This document shows, piece by piece, positions 1-8,638 of a DNA stretch of 64,000 bases. A program made the translations under genes and the position numbers. Location of the stretch: assembly GCF_001753165.1 (NCBI RefSeq), contig NZ_CP017448.1, positions 1,444,462-1,508,461 on the forward strand, read 5' to 3'. This DNA is from Acidihalobacter aeolianus (GTDB lineage: Bacteria > Pseudomonadota > Gammaproteobacteria > DSM-5130 > Acidihalobacteraceae). Under the pieces are notes generated by a model that saw only the letters and a program-made list of their open reading frames with translations, did not search any database and had not been told where the DNA came from. Each line of letters starts with the position of its first letter. The stretch's first letter is position 1.

Positions 1-357
1 GAAGCGCCGCGGCAGACCCAGGCGGAGCTGCCGCCCGCCGCCCGCGCCGGCTTCGGCGAGGTCGCCGCGGGGCTGGACGAATCCGAGGCCCGCTTCGAGT
101 CGCAACGCTGTCTGTCCTGCGGCAACTGCTTCGAATGCGACAACTGCTACGCGGCCTGCCCGGAGCAGGCCATCGCGCGTCGCGGGCCGGGGCTCGGCTA
201 CGCCGTGGATCTCGATCTGTGTACGGGCTGCGCCGTGTGCTTCGAGCAGTGCCCGTGCCACGCCATCGAAATGATCGACGAACCCGCGTCCGCGGCCGCC
301 GTACTCGGCAGCCTCGGCGAGCCGCTCGCGCCGGGCGGCTTCAAGGTCAGGCCATAG
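1..357 (+). CDS. C-terminal end of a 4Fe-4S oxidoreductase (GltD-like), 5' truncated
   Basis: Frame 1 is open from the window edge to the TAG at 355-357, giving 118 residues. The fragment holds two cysteine clusters typical of a 2x[4Fe-4S] ferredoxin domain: CLSCGNCFECDNC followed by CYAACP, then CTGCAVCFEQCPC. Such a domain at the C-terminus, just upstream of nifJ, is known from NADPH-dependent glutamate-synthase small-subunit-like flavoproteins. The FAD/NAD part would lie outside the window, so the enzyme class is inferred. The nifJ start follows 14 bp later, so the two genes are probably co-transcribed and may share electrons with the ferredoxin/flavodoxin pool. Confidence 0.7.
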   Translation, partial: EAPRQTQAELPPAARAGFGEVAAGLDESEARFESQRCLSCGNCFECDNCYAACPEQAIARRGPGLGYAVDLDLCTGCAVCFEQCPCHAIEMIDEPASAAAVLGSLGEPLAPGGFKVRP

Positions 358-371
358 GGAGGCAACGCCGC

Positions 372-3300
372 ATGTCCGAGCAGACCACCACGCTTGACGG
401 CAACAGCGCCGTCGCGCACGTTGCCTACCGGATCAACGAACTGTGCGCGATCTACCCGATCACGCCGTCCTCGCCGATGGCCGAACTGGCGGACACGTGG
501 TCGTCGCAGCGGATACCGAACATCTGGGGCGAGGTGCCCAAGGTGCAGGAAATGCAGTCGGAGGCGGGCGCCGCCGGCTGCGTGCACGGCGCATTGCAGA
601 GCGGCGCGCTGACCACCACCTTCACTGCCTCGCAGGGCCTGATGCTGATGCTGCCGAACATGTACAAGATCGCCGGCGAGCTGACCTCGACGGTGTTCTA
701 CGTGGCGGCGCGCGCTCTGGCCGCCGGCGCATCCTCCATTTTCGGCGACCACCAGGACATCATGGCGGCGCGCAGCACCGGCTTTGCGATTCTCGGCGCC
801 GCTTCGATTCAGGAGGCGCACGATCTTGCCGTGGTCGCACAGGCGTCGACGCTGGCCGCGCGCGTGCCCTTCATTCATTACGCCGACGGCTTCCGTACCT
901 CGCACGAGTACAACAGCCTGAAGATGCTTGCGGACGGCGATCTGCGCGCCATGATCGACGACCGCCTGGTGCGCGAGCACCGGCTGCGCGCGCTGTCGCC
1001 GGAGCACCCGGTGGTGCGCGGCACCTGGCAGAATCCGGACACCTATTTCCAGACCCGCGAGGCGGTCAATCCGTATTACGCCGCAGTCCCGGAAATCGTC
1101 GAGGGCGCGATGCGCCGGCTTGGCGAGCTGTGCGGACGGCATTACGACCTGTTCCGCTACGACGGCGATCCCGCGCCCGAACGGGTGATCGTGAGCATGG
1201 GCTCGGGCGCCGAGGTGGTGCGCGAGACCGTGAAATGGCTCAACGCGCATGGCGAGAAGGTCGGCGCCCTGCAGGTGCTGCTGTACCGACCGTTCTCCGC
1301 CCGGCACTTTCTCGCGGCTCTGCCGGAATCGGTGCAGTCGATTGCCGTGCTCGACCGCACCAAGGAGCCCGGCGCGCCGATGGAACCGCTGTGCAGCGAC
1401 GTGCTCAACGTCCTCGCCCAGGCCTACGCCGAAGGCACCCGCGAAAGCCTGCCGCGCGTGGTCGGCGGACGCTATGGCCTGTCCTCCAAGGATTTCAGCC
1501 CGGGCATGGTCAAGGCCGTGTTCGACGAGCTGAAAAAGCCCAGCCCCAAGACCGGTTTCACGGTCGGCATCGACGACGACGTCGCCCACACCAGCCTCGA
1601 CTTCGACCCGTCGCTCGACATCGAGCCGCCCGAGACCAAGCGCTGCGTGTTCTTCGGCCTGGGCGCGGACGGTACCGTGGGCGCGAACAAGAGCAGCGTG
1701 AAGATCCTCAGCCACGTCGAGGACACCTACGCGCAGGCCTACTTCGATTACGATTCGCACAAGTCCGGCGGCGTGACCAGTTCCCACCTGCGCTTCGGCA
1801 AGGCGCCCATCGCCGCGCCCTACCTGATCCGCCACGCCGATTTCGTCGCCTGCCACAAGTTCGATTTCCTCGACCGCCTCGACGTGCTCGACCCGCTGCG
1901 CCCCGGCGGCATCTTCCTGCTGAACAGCCCCTACGGCCCCGACCGGGTGTGGGACAACCTGCCCAGCTCGGTGCAGCGACAGCTGATCGACAAGCAGGCC
2001 GAGTTCTACGTCATCAATGCCTCCGAGGCGGCGCTGCGCCTGGGCCTCGGCCCGCGCATCAACACGTTGCTGCAGACCTGTTTTTTCGAGCTCATCGACG
2101 TCATCCCCATCGACGACGCGATCGCCGCGATCAAGCAGGAGATCGAGAAGGCCTACGGGCGCAAGGGTCGGCGGATCGTCGATCTGAACAACGCCGCGGT
2201 CGATTCGGCGCTCGCCGAACTGCACCGCGTCGAGGTGCCGGGCGAGGTCAGCGCGACGCGCGACAGACCGCCCATCGTGCCGCCCTCGGCGCCGGAGTTC
2301 GTGCAGGCGGTGACGGCGCAGATCATGGCCGGGCGGGGCGACCGGATTCCGGTCAGCCGGATACCGGTGGACGGCACCTTCCCGGGCGGCACCACGCAAT
2401 ACGAGAAGCGCAACATCGCCGTCGAGGTGCCGGTGTGGGAACCGGGGCTGTGCATCCAGTGCGGCCAGTGCAGCATCGTCTGCCCGCACAGCGTCATCCG
2501 CGCGAAGATCTACGACTGCAAGGCCTCCGCCGACGCGCCCGAGCGCTTCAAGTCCGCGCCGGTCAACGCGCGAGGCTATCCCGGCGCACTGTTCTCGCTG
2601 CAGTTCTACGTCGAGGACTGCACCGGCTGCGGCGTGTGCGTGGAGAACTGCCCGGCCACCGACCCGGCCGACGAGCAGCGCCGCGCCATCAACATGCAGG
2701 AGAAGCTCGATCTGGTCGCCGCCGAGCGCGAGAACATCGCATTCTTCGAAACGCTTCCGACGCCGCCGCGCAGCCTCGTGAACTACGCCAACGTGCGCAG
2801 CGTGCAGCTGCTTCAGCCGCTGTTCGAGTTCAGCGGCGCCTGCGCCGGTTGCGGCGAAACCCCGTATCTCAAGCTCGTTTCGCAGCTCTTCGGCGAACGC
2901 ATGCAGGTCGCCAACGCCACCGGCTGCTCCTCGATCTACGCCGGCAACACGCCGGCCCACGCCTGGCGCGCCAACGACGCCGGGCGGGGCGTCGCCTGGA
3001 ACAACTCTTTGTTCGAGGACGGAGGCGAATTCGGCCTGGGCTATCGGCTTGCGATCGACAAGCAGACCGAGCTGGCGCGCCATCTGCTCGGCAAGCTCGC
3101 GCCTCGCGTGGGCGGCGAGCTGGTCGAGGCGCTGCTCGATGCGCCCCAGGTCGAGGAGTCCGACTACGTCGCCCAGCGCGAGCGCATCGCCAGGCTCAAG
3201 GAGATACTGGCGACCGAGGACGACGACGATGCGCGCATGCTGCATACCGTGGCCGACTTCCTGCTCAAGCGCAGCGTATGGATTGTCGGCGGCGACGGCT

Positions 3301-3953
3301 GGGCCTACGACATCGGCTACGGCGGGCTGGATCACGTGATCGCGCAGGACCGCGACGTGAACGTCCTCGTCCTCGACACCGAGGTCTATTCCAACACCGG
3401 CGGGCAGGCCTCCAAGGCGACTCCGCTCGGCGCGGTGGCCAAGTTCGCCACGGCGGGCAAGCAGATTCCGCGCAAGGACATCGCCATGCAGGCCATCGCC
3501 TACGGCACGGTCTATGTCGCGCAGATCGCACTCGGCGCCAACCCGGAGCAGGCTCTGATCGCCCTGCGCGAGGCCGAGGCCTACCCCGGCCCCTCGCTGA
3601 TCCTCGCCTACTCGCAGTGCATCGCCCACGGCATCGACATGCGCACGGGCATGAAGCAGCAGGCGAGGGCGGTCGCCAGCGGCTACTGGCCGCTGTTCCG
3701 CTTCGACCCCGGACTGCGCAAGTCGGGCCTCAACCCCTTCCGTTTGGACTCGACCCGGCCGCGCATCCCGTTCAAGGAATACGCCAACCGCGAGCTGCGC
3801 TACCTGAGCCTCAAGAGCACCAATCCCGACGCTGCTGCCGAGATGCTCGAACAGGCACAGGCGGCGGTGGATGAGCGGTACAGGCTTTACGAAGATCTGG
3901 CGGCGCGCGACGGCAGTCGGTTCCTGCCGCACTGGGAGGACGCGCACGCCTGA
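372..3953 (+). CDS. nifJ: Pyruvate:ferredoxin (flavodoxin) oxidoreductase
   Basis: This 1193-residue protein has the usual length of the single-chain enzyme that oxidises pyruvate with CoA to acetyl-CoA and CO2 and reduces ferredoxin or flavodoxin. The N-terminal pyruvate-binding region shows the YPITPSSPMAE motif. Two 4Fe-4S clusters are bound by cysteines starting near residues 694 (CIQCGQCSIVCP) and 750 (CTGCGVCVENCP). The proximal-cluster and thiamine diphosphate region follows with CAGCGE near 824, GDGWAYDIG near 974 and NTGGQASKATP near 1008. The ATG at 372 was chosen because a GGAGG ribosome site lies just before it; the frame is open further upstream over the previous gene. With the flavodoxin at 9888 it forms a plausible electron route to nitrogenase. 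Confidence 0.95.
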   Translation: MSEQTTTLDGNSAVAHVAYRINELCAIYPITPSSPMAELADTWSSQRIPNIWGEVPKVQEMQSEAGAAGCVHGALQSGALTTTFTASQGLMLMLPNMYKIAGELTSTVFYVAARALAAGASSIFGDHQDIMAARSTGFAILGAASIQEAHDLAVVAQASTLAARVPFIHYADGFRTSHEYNSLKMLADGDLRAMIDDRLVREHRLRALSPEHPVVRGTWQNPDTYFQTREAVNPYYAAVPEIVEGAMRRLGELCGRHYDLFRYDGDPAPERVIVSMGSGAEVVRETVKWLNAHGEKVGALQVLLYRPFSARHFLAALPESVQSIAVLDRTKEPGAPMEPLCSDVLNVLAQAYAEGTRESLPRVVGGRYGLSSKDFSPGMVKAVFDELKKPSPKTGFTVGIDDDVAHTSLDFDPSLDIEPPETKRCVFFGLGADGTVGANKSSVKILSHVEDTYAQAYFDYDSHKSGGVTSSHLRFGKAPIAAPYLIRHADFVACHKFDFLDRLDVLDPLRPGGIFLLNSPYGPDRVWDNLPSSVQRQLIDKQAEFYVINASEAALRLGLGPRINTLLQTCFFELIDVIPIDDAIAAIKQEIEKAYGRKGRRIVDLNNAAVDSALAELHRVEVPGEVSATRDRPPIVPPSAPEFVQAVTAQIMAGRGDRIPVSRIPVDGTFPGGTTQYEKRNIAVEVPVWEPGLCIQCGQCSIVCPHSVIRAKIYDCKASADAPERFKSAPVNARGYPGALFSLQFYVEDCTGCGVCVENCPATDPADEQRRAINMQEKLDLVAAERENIAFFETLPTPPRSLVNYANVRSVQLLQPLFEFSGACAGCGETPYLKLVSQLFGERMQVANATGCSSIYAGNTPAHAWRANDAGRGVAWNNSLFEDGGEFGLGYRLAIDKQTELARHLLGKLAPRVGGELVEALLDAPQVEESDYVAQRERIARLKEILATEDDDDARMLHTVADFLLKRSVWIVGGDGWAYDIGYGGLDHVIAQDRDVNVLVLDTEVYSNTGGQASKATPLGAVAKFATAGKQIPRKDIAMQAIAYGTVYVAQIALGANPEQALIALREAEAYPGPSLILAYSQCIAHGIDMRTGMKQQARAVASGYWPLFRFDPGLRKSGLNPFRLDSTRPRIPFKEYANRELRYLSLKSTNPDAAAEMLEQAQAAVDERYRLYEDLAARDGSRFLPHWEDAHA

Positions 3954-3993
3954 CACAGCTGGCGAAGGCCATCGCCGCATTGGGAGCAGGATC

Positions 3994-4935
3994 ATGGATC
4001 TGACCACAACGTTTCTCGGCTACCGGCTTGCGCATCCCCTCGTCGCCCTGATCGAATCCGATCTCGACGTCGGCAATCTGCTGGCCTGCGAGGAGGACGG
4101 CGCCGCCGCCATCCTCGTGCCCTTCATGCACGACGCGAATACGCCGCTGGAGGACGTGGCGCGCGCCCAGGTGTTCGACCTCGGCGTCGACGCGCACCCC
4201 GAGGCCGCCGACTATTTCCCCTTCGCCTCGCTCACCGAGGAGCTGTTCGTCAATTCGCTGGATGCGATTCACGCCGCCAGCACGCGCGCCGGCATCCCCA
4301 TCTTCGTCAGTCTGCGCGGGGCGGAAGAGGGCATCATGCTGCAGACCGCGATGGATCTCGAAGAGGCCGGTGCAAGCGCCATCGAACTCGACCTGCAGCA
4401 TCCGCTGACTCAGCCCGAGGAATCGGGCCCGACCATGGAACGCCGCATGCTCGAACTGGTGCAGCGAATCGTCGGCCGCGTGCGCATTCCGGTCGCCGTG
4501 CGCATGCACGCGCACTTCACCTCGCCGTCCTACCTCGCCCTGCAGCTCGCCCAGGCCGGCGCCTCGGGCGTCGTGCTCGGCGAGCGCTACAGCGGCGTGG
4601 ACATCGACCTGGCCTCGCTGGTGCCCGTGTCCATCTGCCAGACCGCCGAGGCCCGCGACCCCGGCTTCAACCTCGCCTGGCTGGCCTCCCTGCACGCGCG
4701 CTCGGGCACCAGCCTCGCCGTCGTCGAGCGCAACTTCAATTCGGCCATGTTGATCAAATACCTGCTCGCCGGCGCCAATGCCGTGGCCGTACCCTGGGCC
4801 AGCGAGCAGCGCCGCGGCGGTTATTTGAAGAAAACCCTGGGCGAACTCGAAAACTGGATGGGCGGACAGAACGTACAGACGCTCGCGAGAATTCGCGGCG
4901 CGCTTTCGCACGTGCTGGCTAACGAGGCCAGCTGA
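3994..4935 (+). CDS. Dihydroorotate dehydrogenase-like TIM-barrel flavoprotein
   Basis: The 313-residue protein resembles the dihydroorotate dehydrogenase fold (FMN-binding beta/alpha barrel), with repeated short hydrophobic strands and a late glycine-rich stretch (AGANAVAVPWASEQ) where the phosphate of FMN would bind. It lacks an obvious full set of PyrD active-site motifs, so it is called a DHOD-like protein and not pyrD. It starts 40 bp after nifJ with a GGGAGCAGG ribosome site. Genes of this kind are often found directly behind nifJ in sulfur- and iron-oxidising bacteria. The specific reaction is unknown. Confidence 0.8.
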   Translation: MDLTTTFLGYRLAHPLVALIESDLDVGNLLACEEDGAAAILVPFMHDANTPLEDVARAQVFDLGVDAHPEAADYFPFASLTEELFVNSLDAIHAASTRAGIPIFVSLRGAEEGIMLQTAMDLEEAGASAIELDLQHPLTQPEESGPTMERRMLELVQRIVGRVRIPVAVRMHAHFTSPSYLALQLAQAGASGVVLGERYSGVDIDLASLVPVSICQTAEARDPGFNLAWLASLHARSGTSLAVVERNFNSAMLIKYLLAGANAVAVPWASEQRRGGYLKKTLGELENWMGGQNVQTLARIRGALSHVLANEAS

Positions 4936-4962
4936 GAGGTGGGGGCTTATCGGGCCGCGTAT

Positions 4963-5009
4963 TCTGCCGTCCGCCCCGGCGCAATCCTGGGCCGGGGCAG
5001 ACGACAGAA
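4963..5009. terminator. Hairpin between convergent genes
   Basis: CCCCGGC (4974-4980) pairs with GCCGGGG (4991-4997), and the flanking TCTGCCGTC/GACGACAGA extends the stem. It lies between the nifJ operon and the convergent gene at 5021-5443. There is no long T-run, so its efficiency is uncertain; it may serve both directions. Confidence 0.5.
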
Positions 5010-5020
5010 GGCCTGGCCGA

Positions 5021-5443
5021 TTAATGCGTGACGGCCTGCTCGGTTTCGGCGGCCGTCAGGACATCGATCACGCGTCGCCAGTTGTCGATATCGAAATCGA
5101 TATCCATCTCGTCGAAATATTCCTTGGCGTTGTCGACCATATCCTGCATCACCAGGGCCACATAGCGCGGTGCGGCGTCCGACTGCGTGATCTTCTCCGG
5201 CACGGCAGCCTCGAAATACAGCGTATCGCCCTGCTTGTCGTAGCCGCCCATGCGCATCCCCGTAAACGGCGGCGCTTCCTGCTTGCTCGACAGCATAAAG
5301 GTGATGTCCAGCGTCGGCCCCGCCGGGAACCGCCCCTGGCGATTCTCCATGGCCGCATGCGCCGCCACGAATGTGATGGCCTCGTCGATCGGACTCTTCG
5401 CCATGTCCTGGCTCGGACTGTTGATGCTGATGAATAGCTTCAT
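5021..5443 (-). CDS. Unknown 140-residue protein under a sigma-54 promoter
   Basis: I do not recognise this protein. It is 140 residues, acidic, without a signal peptide, membrane segment or cysteine motif. It begins MKLFISINSP and ends with an acidic helix-rich part (DMVDNAKEYFDEMDIDFDID). The ATG at 5443 is preceded on the minus strand by AGGGCG as a weak ribosome site. The frame is open further upstream, but that stretch would overlap the promoter described below. A sigma-54-type promoter sits about 40 bp upstream of the start. Its GC content and codon use match the core genome. Its placement beside nifJ and the other sigma-54 genes suggests an accessory role in nitrogen fixation or anaerobic metabolism; this is inference. 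Confidence 0.75.
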   Translation of the reverse strand: MKLFISINSPSQDMAKSPIDEAITFVAAHAAMENRQGRFPAGPTLDITFMLSSKQEAPPFTGMRMGGYDKQGDTLYFEAAVPEKITQSDAAPRYVALVMQDMVDNAKEYFDEMDIDFDIDNWRRVIDVLTAAETEQAVTH

Positions 5444-5481
5444 GGTAATTCGCCCTGCTACTGGGTGTGTACGCATCAGGA

Positions 5482-5497
5482 AGCAATAACCGAACCA
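5482..5497 (-). promoter_or_regulatory. Sigma-54 promoter of the 5021-5443 gene
   Basis: On the minus strand the sequence reads TGGTTCGGTTATTGCT, with GG and GC separated by exactly 10 bases as sigma-54 RNA polymerase requires. The predicted start of transcription is near 5471, giving a leader of about 28 bases. No TGT-N10-ACA NifA-type site was found in the 250 bp upstream, so the activator is unknown. Confidence 0.65.
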
Positions 5498-5773
5498 GTG
5501 GGGGAAAGGGTTTATTGGACGTGAACGATCTGGGATTTTTTTCTTTCGATTCAAGTATCAACGCAAGAATACAAGGTGGCCAGACACCAGGGTCACGCGC
5601 CTTGCGGCTCTGGGATGACGTCAGGTTACGGGAGTTTGTGTGCGCTTTGTCACTAATGCGGCAAAATAACGCTGTGATCGTAGAGGTGTCATGGGCAAAG
5701 CGAAAAGGCTCTGAGAGATTGGTATGAGTTTGATGGTATTGAGAAGTTACGTAATATGTGAAGGAAATACTGG

Positions 5774-5794
5774 AACTCAATTTAAAATTGAGTT
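5774..5794. repeat. 21-bp perfect palindrome
   Basis: AACTCAATTT and AAATTGAGTT flank a single central A. It lies 228 bp upstream of the oxygenase gene. It could be a binding site for a dimeric regulator or a short hairpin; no T-run follows, so a terminator is less likely. Confidence 0.55.
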
Positions 5795-5870
5795 GTTGCT
5801 GGCGTGCAGACTAGGTTGAGGTTGTGATTGCCCGGAGTGATGTTTTTTAGGAAGCTTAATTGGTAGATAT

Positions 5871-5902
5871 TTGAGAAAAGTGGCCTTTACCACTTTTCTC
5901 AA
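5871..5902. repeat. 13-bp perfect inverted repeat, TTGAGAAAAGTGG
   Basis: TTGAGAAAAGTGG (5871-5883) is repeated inverted at 5890-5902 with a 6-base spacer. It lies 119 bp upstream of the oxygenase start. Related half-sites (TGAGAAAA at 8641-8648 and ACTTTTCTCA at 8715-8724) occur on the other side of the oxygenase/IS66 segment. Operator, hairpin or segment-boundary roles are all possible. Confidence 0.55.
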
Positions 5903-6021
5903 TGGTACTATCAGATGCAGCGCTTAATGCTGACCGGCTTAACTCAAAGTCAATAAGTACCTGTGAAATCCACCTGGAAGCTACCAATGTCAATCATTAC
6001 ACAAAAACATAAGGAATAGTT

Positions 6022-6834
6022 ATGGAGCTCAGAGACGTAATCAATCCGAGATGGCTTGATGCAGAACACCTTAATAATAACTACATAAGCGCATCACCAT
6101 TCCCTCATGTGGTTATGGAGGATTTTATTAACGAGACTTTGCTCGAAAAGGTCGCTGATGAGTTTCCCGATCTTGCCAAAGCAAAAGATGAAGTTCATAA
6201 ATTCGATAATCCGAGGGAAATCAAGCTCGCTAGCAAAGGAATGCAAGCCTTAACACCCAGCGCCGCCTATTTAACATCCTATCTTCAATCAGATCTATTT
6301 TTGAAATGGCTAAATACTCTTACCGGTATCAAGGAACCGTTAATAAGTGATCCATATCTGGCTGGCGGTGGGTATCATGAGATTAAAAGAAATGGGTTGT
6401 TAAAGGTTCACGCAGATTTCAATAAACACCATTTACTTGATCTTGATAGAAGGCTTAATTTGCTTTTGTATTTAAATAAAGATTGGGACGATGAATGGGA
6501 TGGAACACTTCAGCTATTTGACTCGTCGATGAGTGTGCCAATTCAAAAGATTTACCCGAGATTCAATACGGCTGTTATCTTTACTACCACATCATTTACT
6601 TATCATGGTCATCCTGATCCTTTGAAATGTCCAAGTAATCGGTCTAGAAGATCACTGGCATATTACTACTTCTCGACAGGACGTCCAAATAATGAAGTTT
6701 CTTCAGATAATCATTCAACCTTATTTAAAGAGCGAGAGGGGGAAACATTCAAAACGAGGAGGATTGGTGTGAAAGATGTGATACGAGAAATCACCCCCCC
6801 AATTTTGATTCGAGTTGTTAGACGCATTTTGTAG
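6022..6834 (+). CDS. 2-oxoglutarate/Fe(II)-dependent oxygenase (prolyl hydroxylase-like)
   Basis: The 270-residue protein has the iron-binding triad of this family: H130 and D132 in the HADFN motif and the distal histidine in YHGHPDP (H195 or H197). It is followed by an arginine (R209/R210, RRSLAYYYF) that would bind the 2-oxoglutarate carboxylate. Members hydroxylate amino acids or sugars using O2 and 2-oxoglutarate; relatives occur in capsule and O-antigen gene sets. The substrate here is unknown. Start ATG 6022 follows AAGGAATAG as ribosome site. The gene is clearly AT-richer than its neighbours and stands alone before an IS66 element, so it was probably acquired by transfer. Confidence 0.85.
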   Translation: MELRDVINPRWLDAEHLNNNYISASPFPHVVMEDFINETLLEKVADEFPDLAKAKDEVHKFDNPREIKLASKGMQALTPSAAYLTSYLQSDLFLKWLNTLTGIKEPLISDPYLAGGGYHEIKRNGLLKVHADFNKHHLLDLDRRLNLLLYLNKDWDDEWDGTLQLFDSSMSVPIQKIYPRFNTAVIFTTTSFTYHGHPDPLKCPSNRSRRSLAYYYFSTGRPNNEVSSDNHSTLFKEREGETFKTRRIGVKDVIREITPPILIRVVRRIL

Positions 6835-6862
6835 CGCGGATATGCGATCACTTTGTCATTTT

Positions 6863-8566
6863 GTAACTACTCAGCTAATTCTCAGAGATCGCCAGAGCAA
6901 AAGCCGGTAGCTTGCGATCGAATACTAGGCGCAACGCCTCCGAAGCCGTGACCCCCTGCTTTCGGCAGGTCGATAGATATCCCCGTATGCGGCAAAACAT
7001 CGCGGCACCCTCCAGGCTGCGGAAGCAGCCGGAGATCTTCTGCTGCACTTTGGTCATACGGATATCGTTCTCCGCCTGATTGTTCGTGAACGGCACATTG
7101 ACGTCCACCATGAAACGCAGCACATCGTCTTCATAGGCCATCAGACGCTCCAGCAGATTGCGGGCCTTGCTCCGCTTGATCCGCCCCCGAGGCTTGTTGT
7201 CGGGTGGTTTTTCCGGCTCAGGGCATTCCAGTTGCCCCGCCTCGAGCACATCTCGGTAGCGCTGCCGGTAAGCATTGGCCTCGGTCAGCGGCAGGATGCC
7301 GCCAGCGTTCTCGACGGCCTGATGAATCTCTCTGAGCAGCTTGCCCATCGCTTCCGCCCATTGTTGTCCGTCCTGCTCGAATGCTCGTTCCAGTTCGCGC
7401 AGGTGGTGGGCATTGCACAGGGCATGGGTGCAGTCCCGATAACGGTAATAGGGTTTCCAATGGTCATGACACAGCACACCGCGGAACCGTGGCAGGATCC
7501 CGATCGCGTCCATCGCCTCCTGGCCTCGCTTACTGTGGACCTGATAATGCGTCCAATCAGCATTGGACAGACCATGCAGCCAATGGCGTTTGCCATCAAT
7601 GTTGACCCCGGTCTCGTCGGCATGAGCGGACACGGCTTTGGCCAATGCCGTTTTGCTGATCGCCTCAAAGGCCGCCAGGCGGGTAAATGCCTCGCGATTG
7701 AAGTTCACCAGTGAACCATCGCTCAAAGGGATGCCCAACTGATCGGCAAAGTAATCCTGGATCCGCTTGTAGGGCAAGAGCTGATATTGGGACAGATAGA
7801 CGGCATGGGCCTTGAGGCCGGAACCATACTGCACCTTCTTATCCACCCCTTCCGGGAATGAAGCCACAAAACGTTGGCCTGATTCATTCTCCAGGATCTG
7901 CGCCCGATACTCGGTCACGATCCGGCTGATGTCGATATCAAAAACCTGGCGAGTCTCGAAACCCGCCTCGGTATAGCAGCCTTTCGGCAAGCGACGACGA
8001 TCGATCTTGAGGACCTCGATCTCATCGGGATGCTCGACCGGGCGCAAGGTCTTGCCCACGTGCCCCGGCTGGCCACCGGAAGGTCGGCTTGAGCGCACAC
8101 GCTGGCTGCGTGGCCGATTGGGATCCGATGCCGGCGGCTGACTGCTGTTGCGGCTATTGAGCCCGAGACGGTTGAGTAACACGACGAACAACATGAGCAT
8201 CATCTCGATACTGGCGCGGAGTGCCGGAGATAGGTCTTTCTCCTGCTCCAGTTGCGCCCTGACCTGTGCCAGGGTGATCTCGATATCGACGCCGTCGATC
8301 CGCACGCAAGACTGCTCCAAAGAAGTAATGAAGCTATTATCTCACGGGTTTTGAAGTGCCAATTTTCTCGTTTGTAAGGCGATCTGGCGGCGTAAAATAA
8401 TTGACTGACGGTGGGGCAGTGCCTCGCGTGATGTCGCAAGGAAGACTACGCCTCTGTCGCTTTCGGAGACCAATAATCGCACTCGTTACAGCGCCGCCAT
8501 ATTTTCAAAAAAACTACCAAAAACCCTGTCAAGTACTTTTTGTAATTATTTTCACTGAGTAGTTAC
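6863..8566. mobile_element. IS66-family insertion sequence (single-ORF, ISBst12-like)
   Basis: The element is 1704 bp. Its ends are the 12-bp inverted repeats GTAACTACTCAG (6863-6874) and CTGAGTAGTTAC (8555-8566), starting with the GTAA typical of IS66. The flanking 8 bp are GTCATTTT (6855-6862) and GTAATTTT (8567-8574). They match at 7 of 8 positions, as expected for the 8-bp target duplication of this family after one mutation. Only tnpC is present; tnpA and tnpB are absent, as in the ISBst12 group. About 240 bp upstream of the transposase are noncoding. Confidence 0.9.
6875..8320 (-). CDS. tnpC: IS66-family transposase TnpC
   Basis: The 481-residue protein shows the family layout: an N-terminal leucine-rich helix, the NSRNSSQPPASDP motif, a zinc-binding region, and a DDE catalytic domain (HADETGVNIDGKRHW; HDHWKPYYRY; the late E in PFTNNQAENDIRMTKVQQK). 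The stop codon abuts the terminal repeat. The start appears to be TTG at 8320, because an in-frame stop lies 24 bp upstream and the next Met is about 40 residues inside the conserved region. No strong ribosome site is visible. The frame is intact, so the element may still be active. Confidence 0.9.
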   Translation of the reverse strand: MEQSCVRIDGVDIEITLAQVRAQLEQEKDLSPALRASIEMMLMLFVVLLNRLGLNSRNSSQPPASDPNRPRSQRVRSSRPSGGQPGHVGKTLRPVEHPDEIEVLKIDRRRLPKGCYTEAGFETRQVFDIDISRIVTEYRAQILENESGQRFVASFPEGVDKKVQYGSGLKAHAVYLSQYQLLPYKRIQDYFADQLGIPLSDGSLVNFNREAFTRLAAFEAISKTALAKAVSAHADETGVNIDGKRHWLHGLSNADWTHYQVHSKRGQEAMDAIGILPRFRGVLCHDHWKPYYRYRDCTHALCNAHHLRELERAFEQDGQQWAEAMGKLLREIHQAVENAGGILPLTEANAYRQRYRDVLEAGQLECPEPEKPPDNKPRGRIKRSKARNLLERLMAYEDDVLRFMVDVNVPFTNNQAENDIRMTKVQQKISGCFRSLEGAAMFCRIRGYLSTCRKQGVTASEALRLVFDRKLPAFALAISEN

Positions 8567-8638
8567 GTAATTTTTTCGTCGATGCTCTGCTATCTCGATT
8601 CACAGGACGTTGCGTGTGAAATGCAGATTGCCCGATTA

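Larger units (their letters stand above)
5444..6021. other. AT-rich intergenic region with palindromes
   Basis: Apart from the sigma-54 promoter, this 578-bp stretch has no convincing gene: the short reading frames in it have no recognisable motifs or ribosome sites. It holds two perfect inverted repeats (5774-5794 and 5871-5902). Base composition drops in GC from about 5500 onward, which marks the left side of an AT-rich inserted segment carrying the next gene. Confidence 0.6.

Noticed and set aside
198-4007. A 1269-codon open frame antisense to nifJ
   Set aside because: It mirrors the codons of nifJ in GC-rich DNA, has no recognisable motifs and low-complexity composition. Similar long shadows lie opposite the beta-CASP gene, ppsA and others.
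5903-5920. GG/GC pair before the oxygenase gene resembling a sigma-54 site
   Set aside because: The spacing is eleven bases and the TTGC element is missing.
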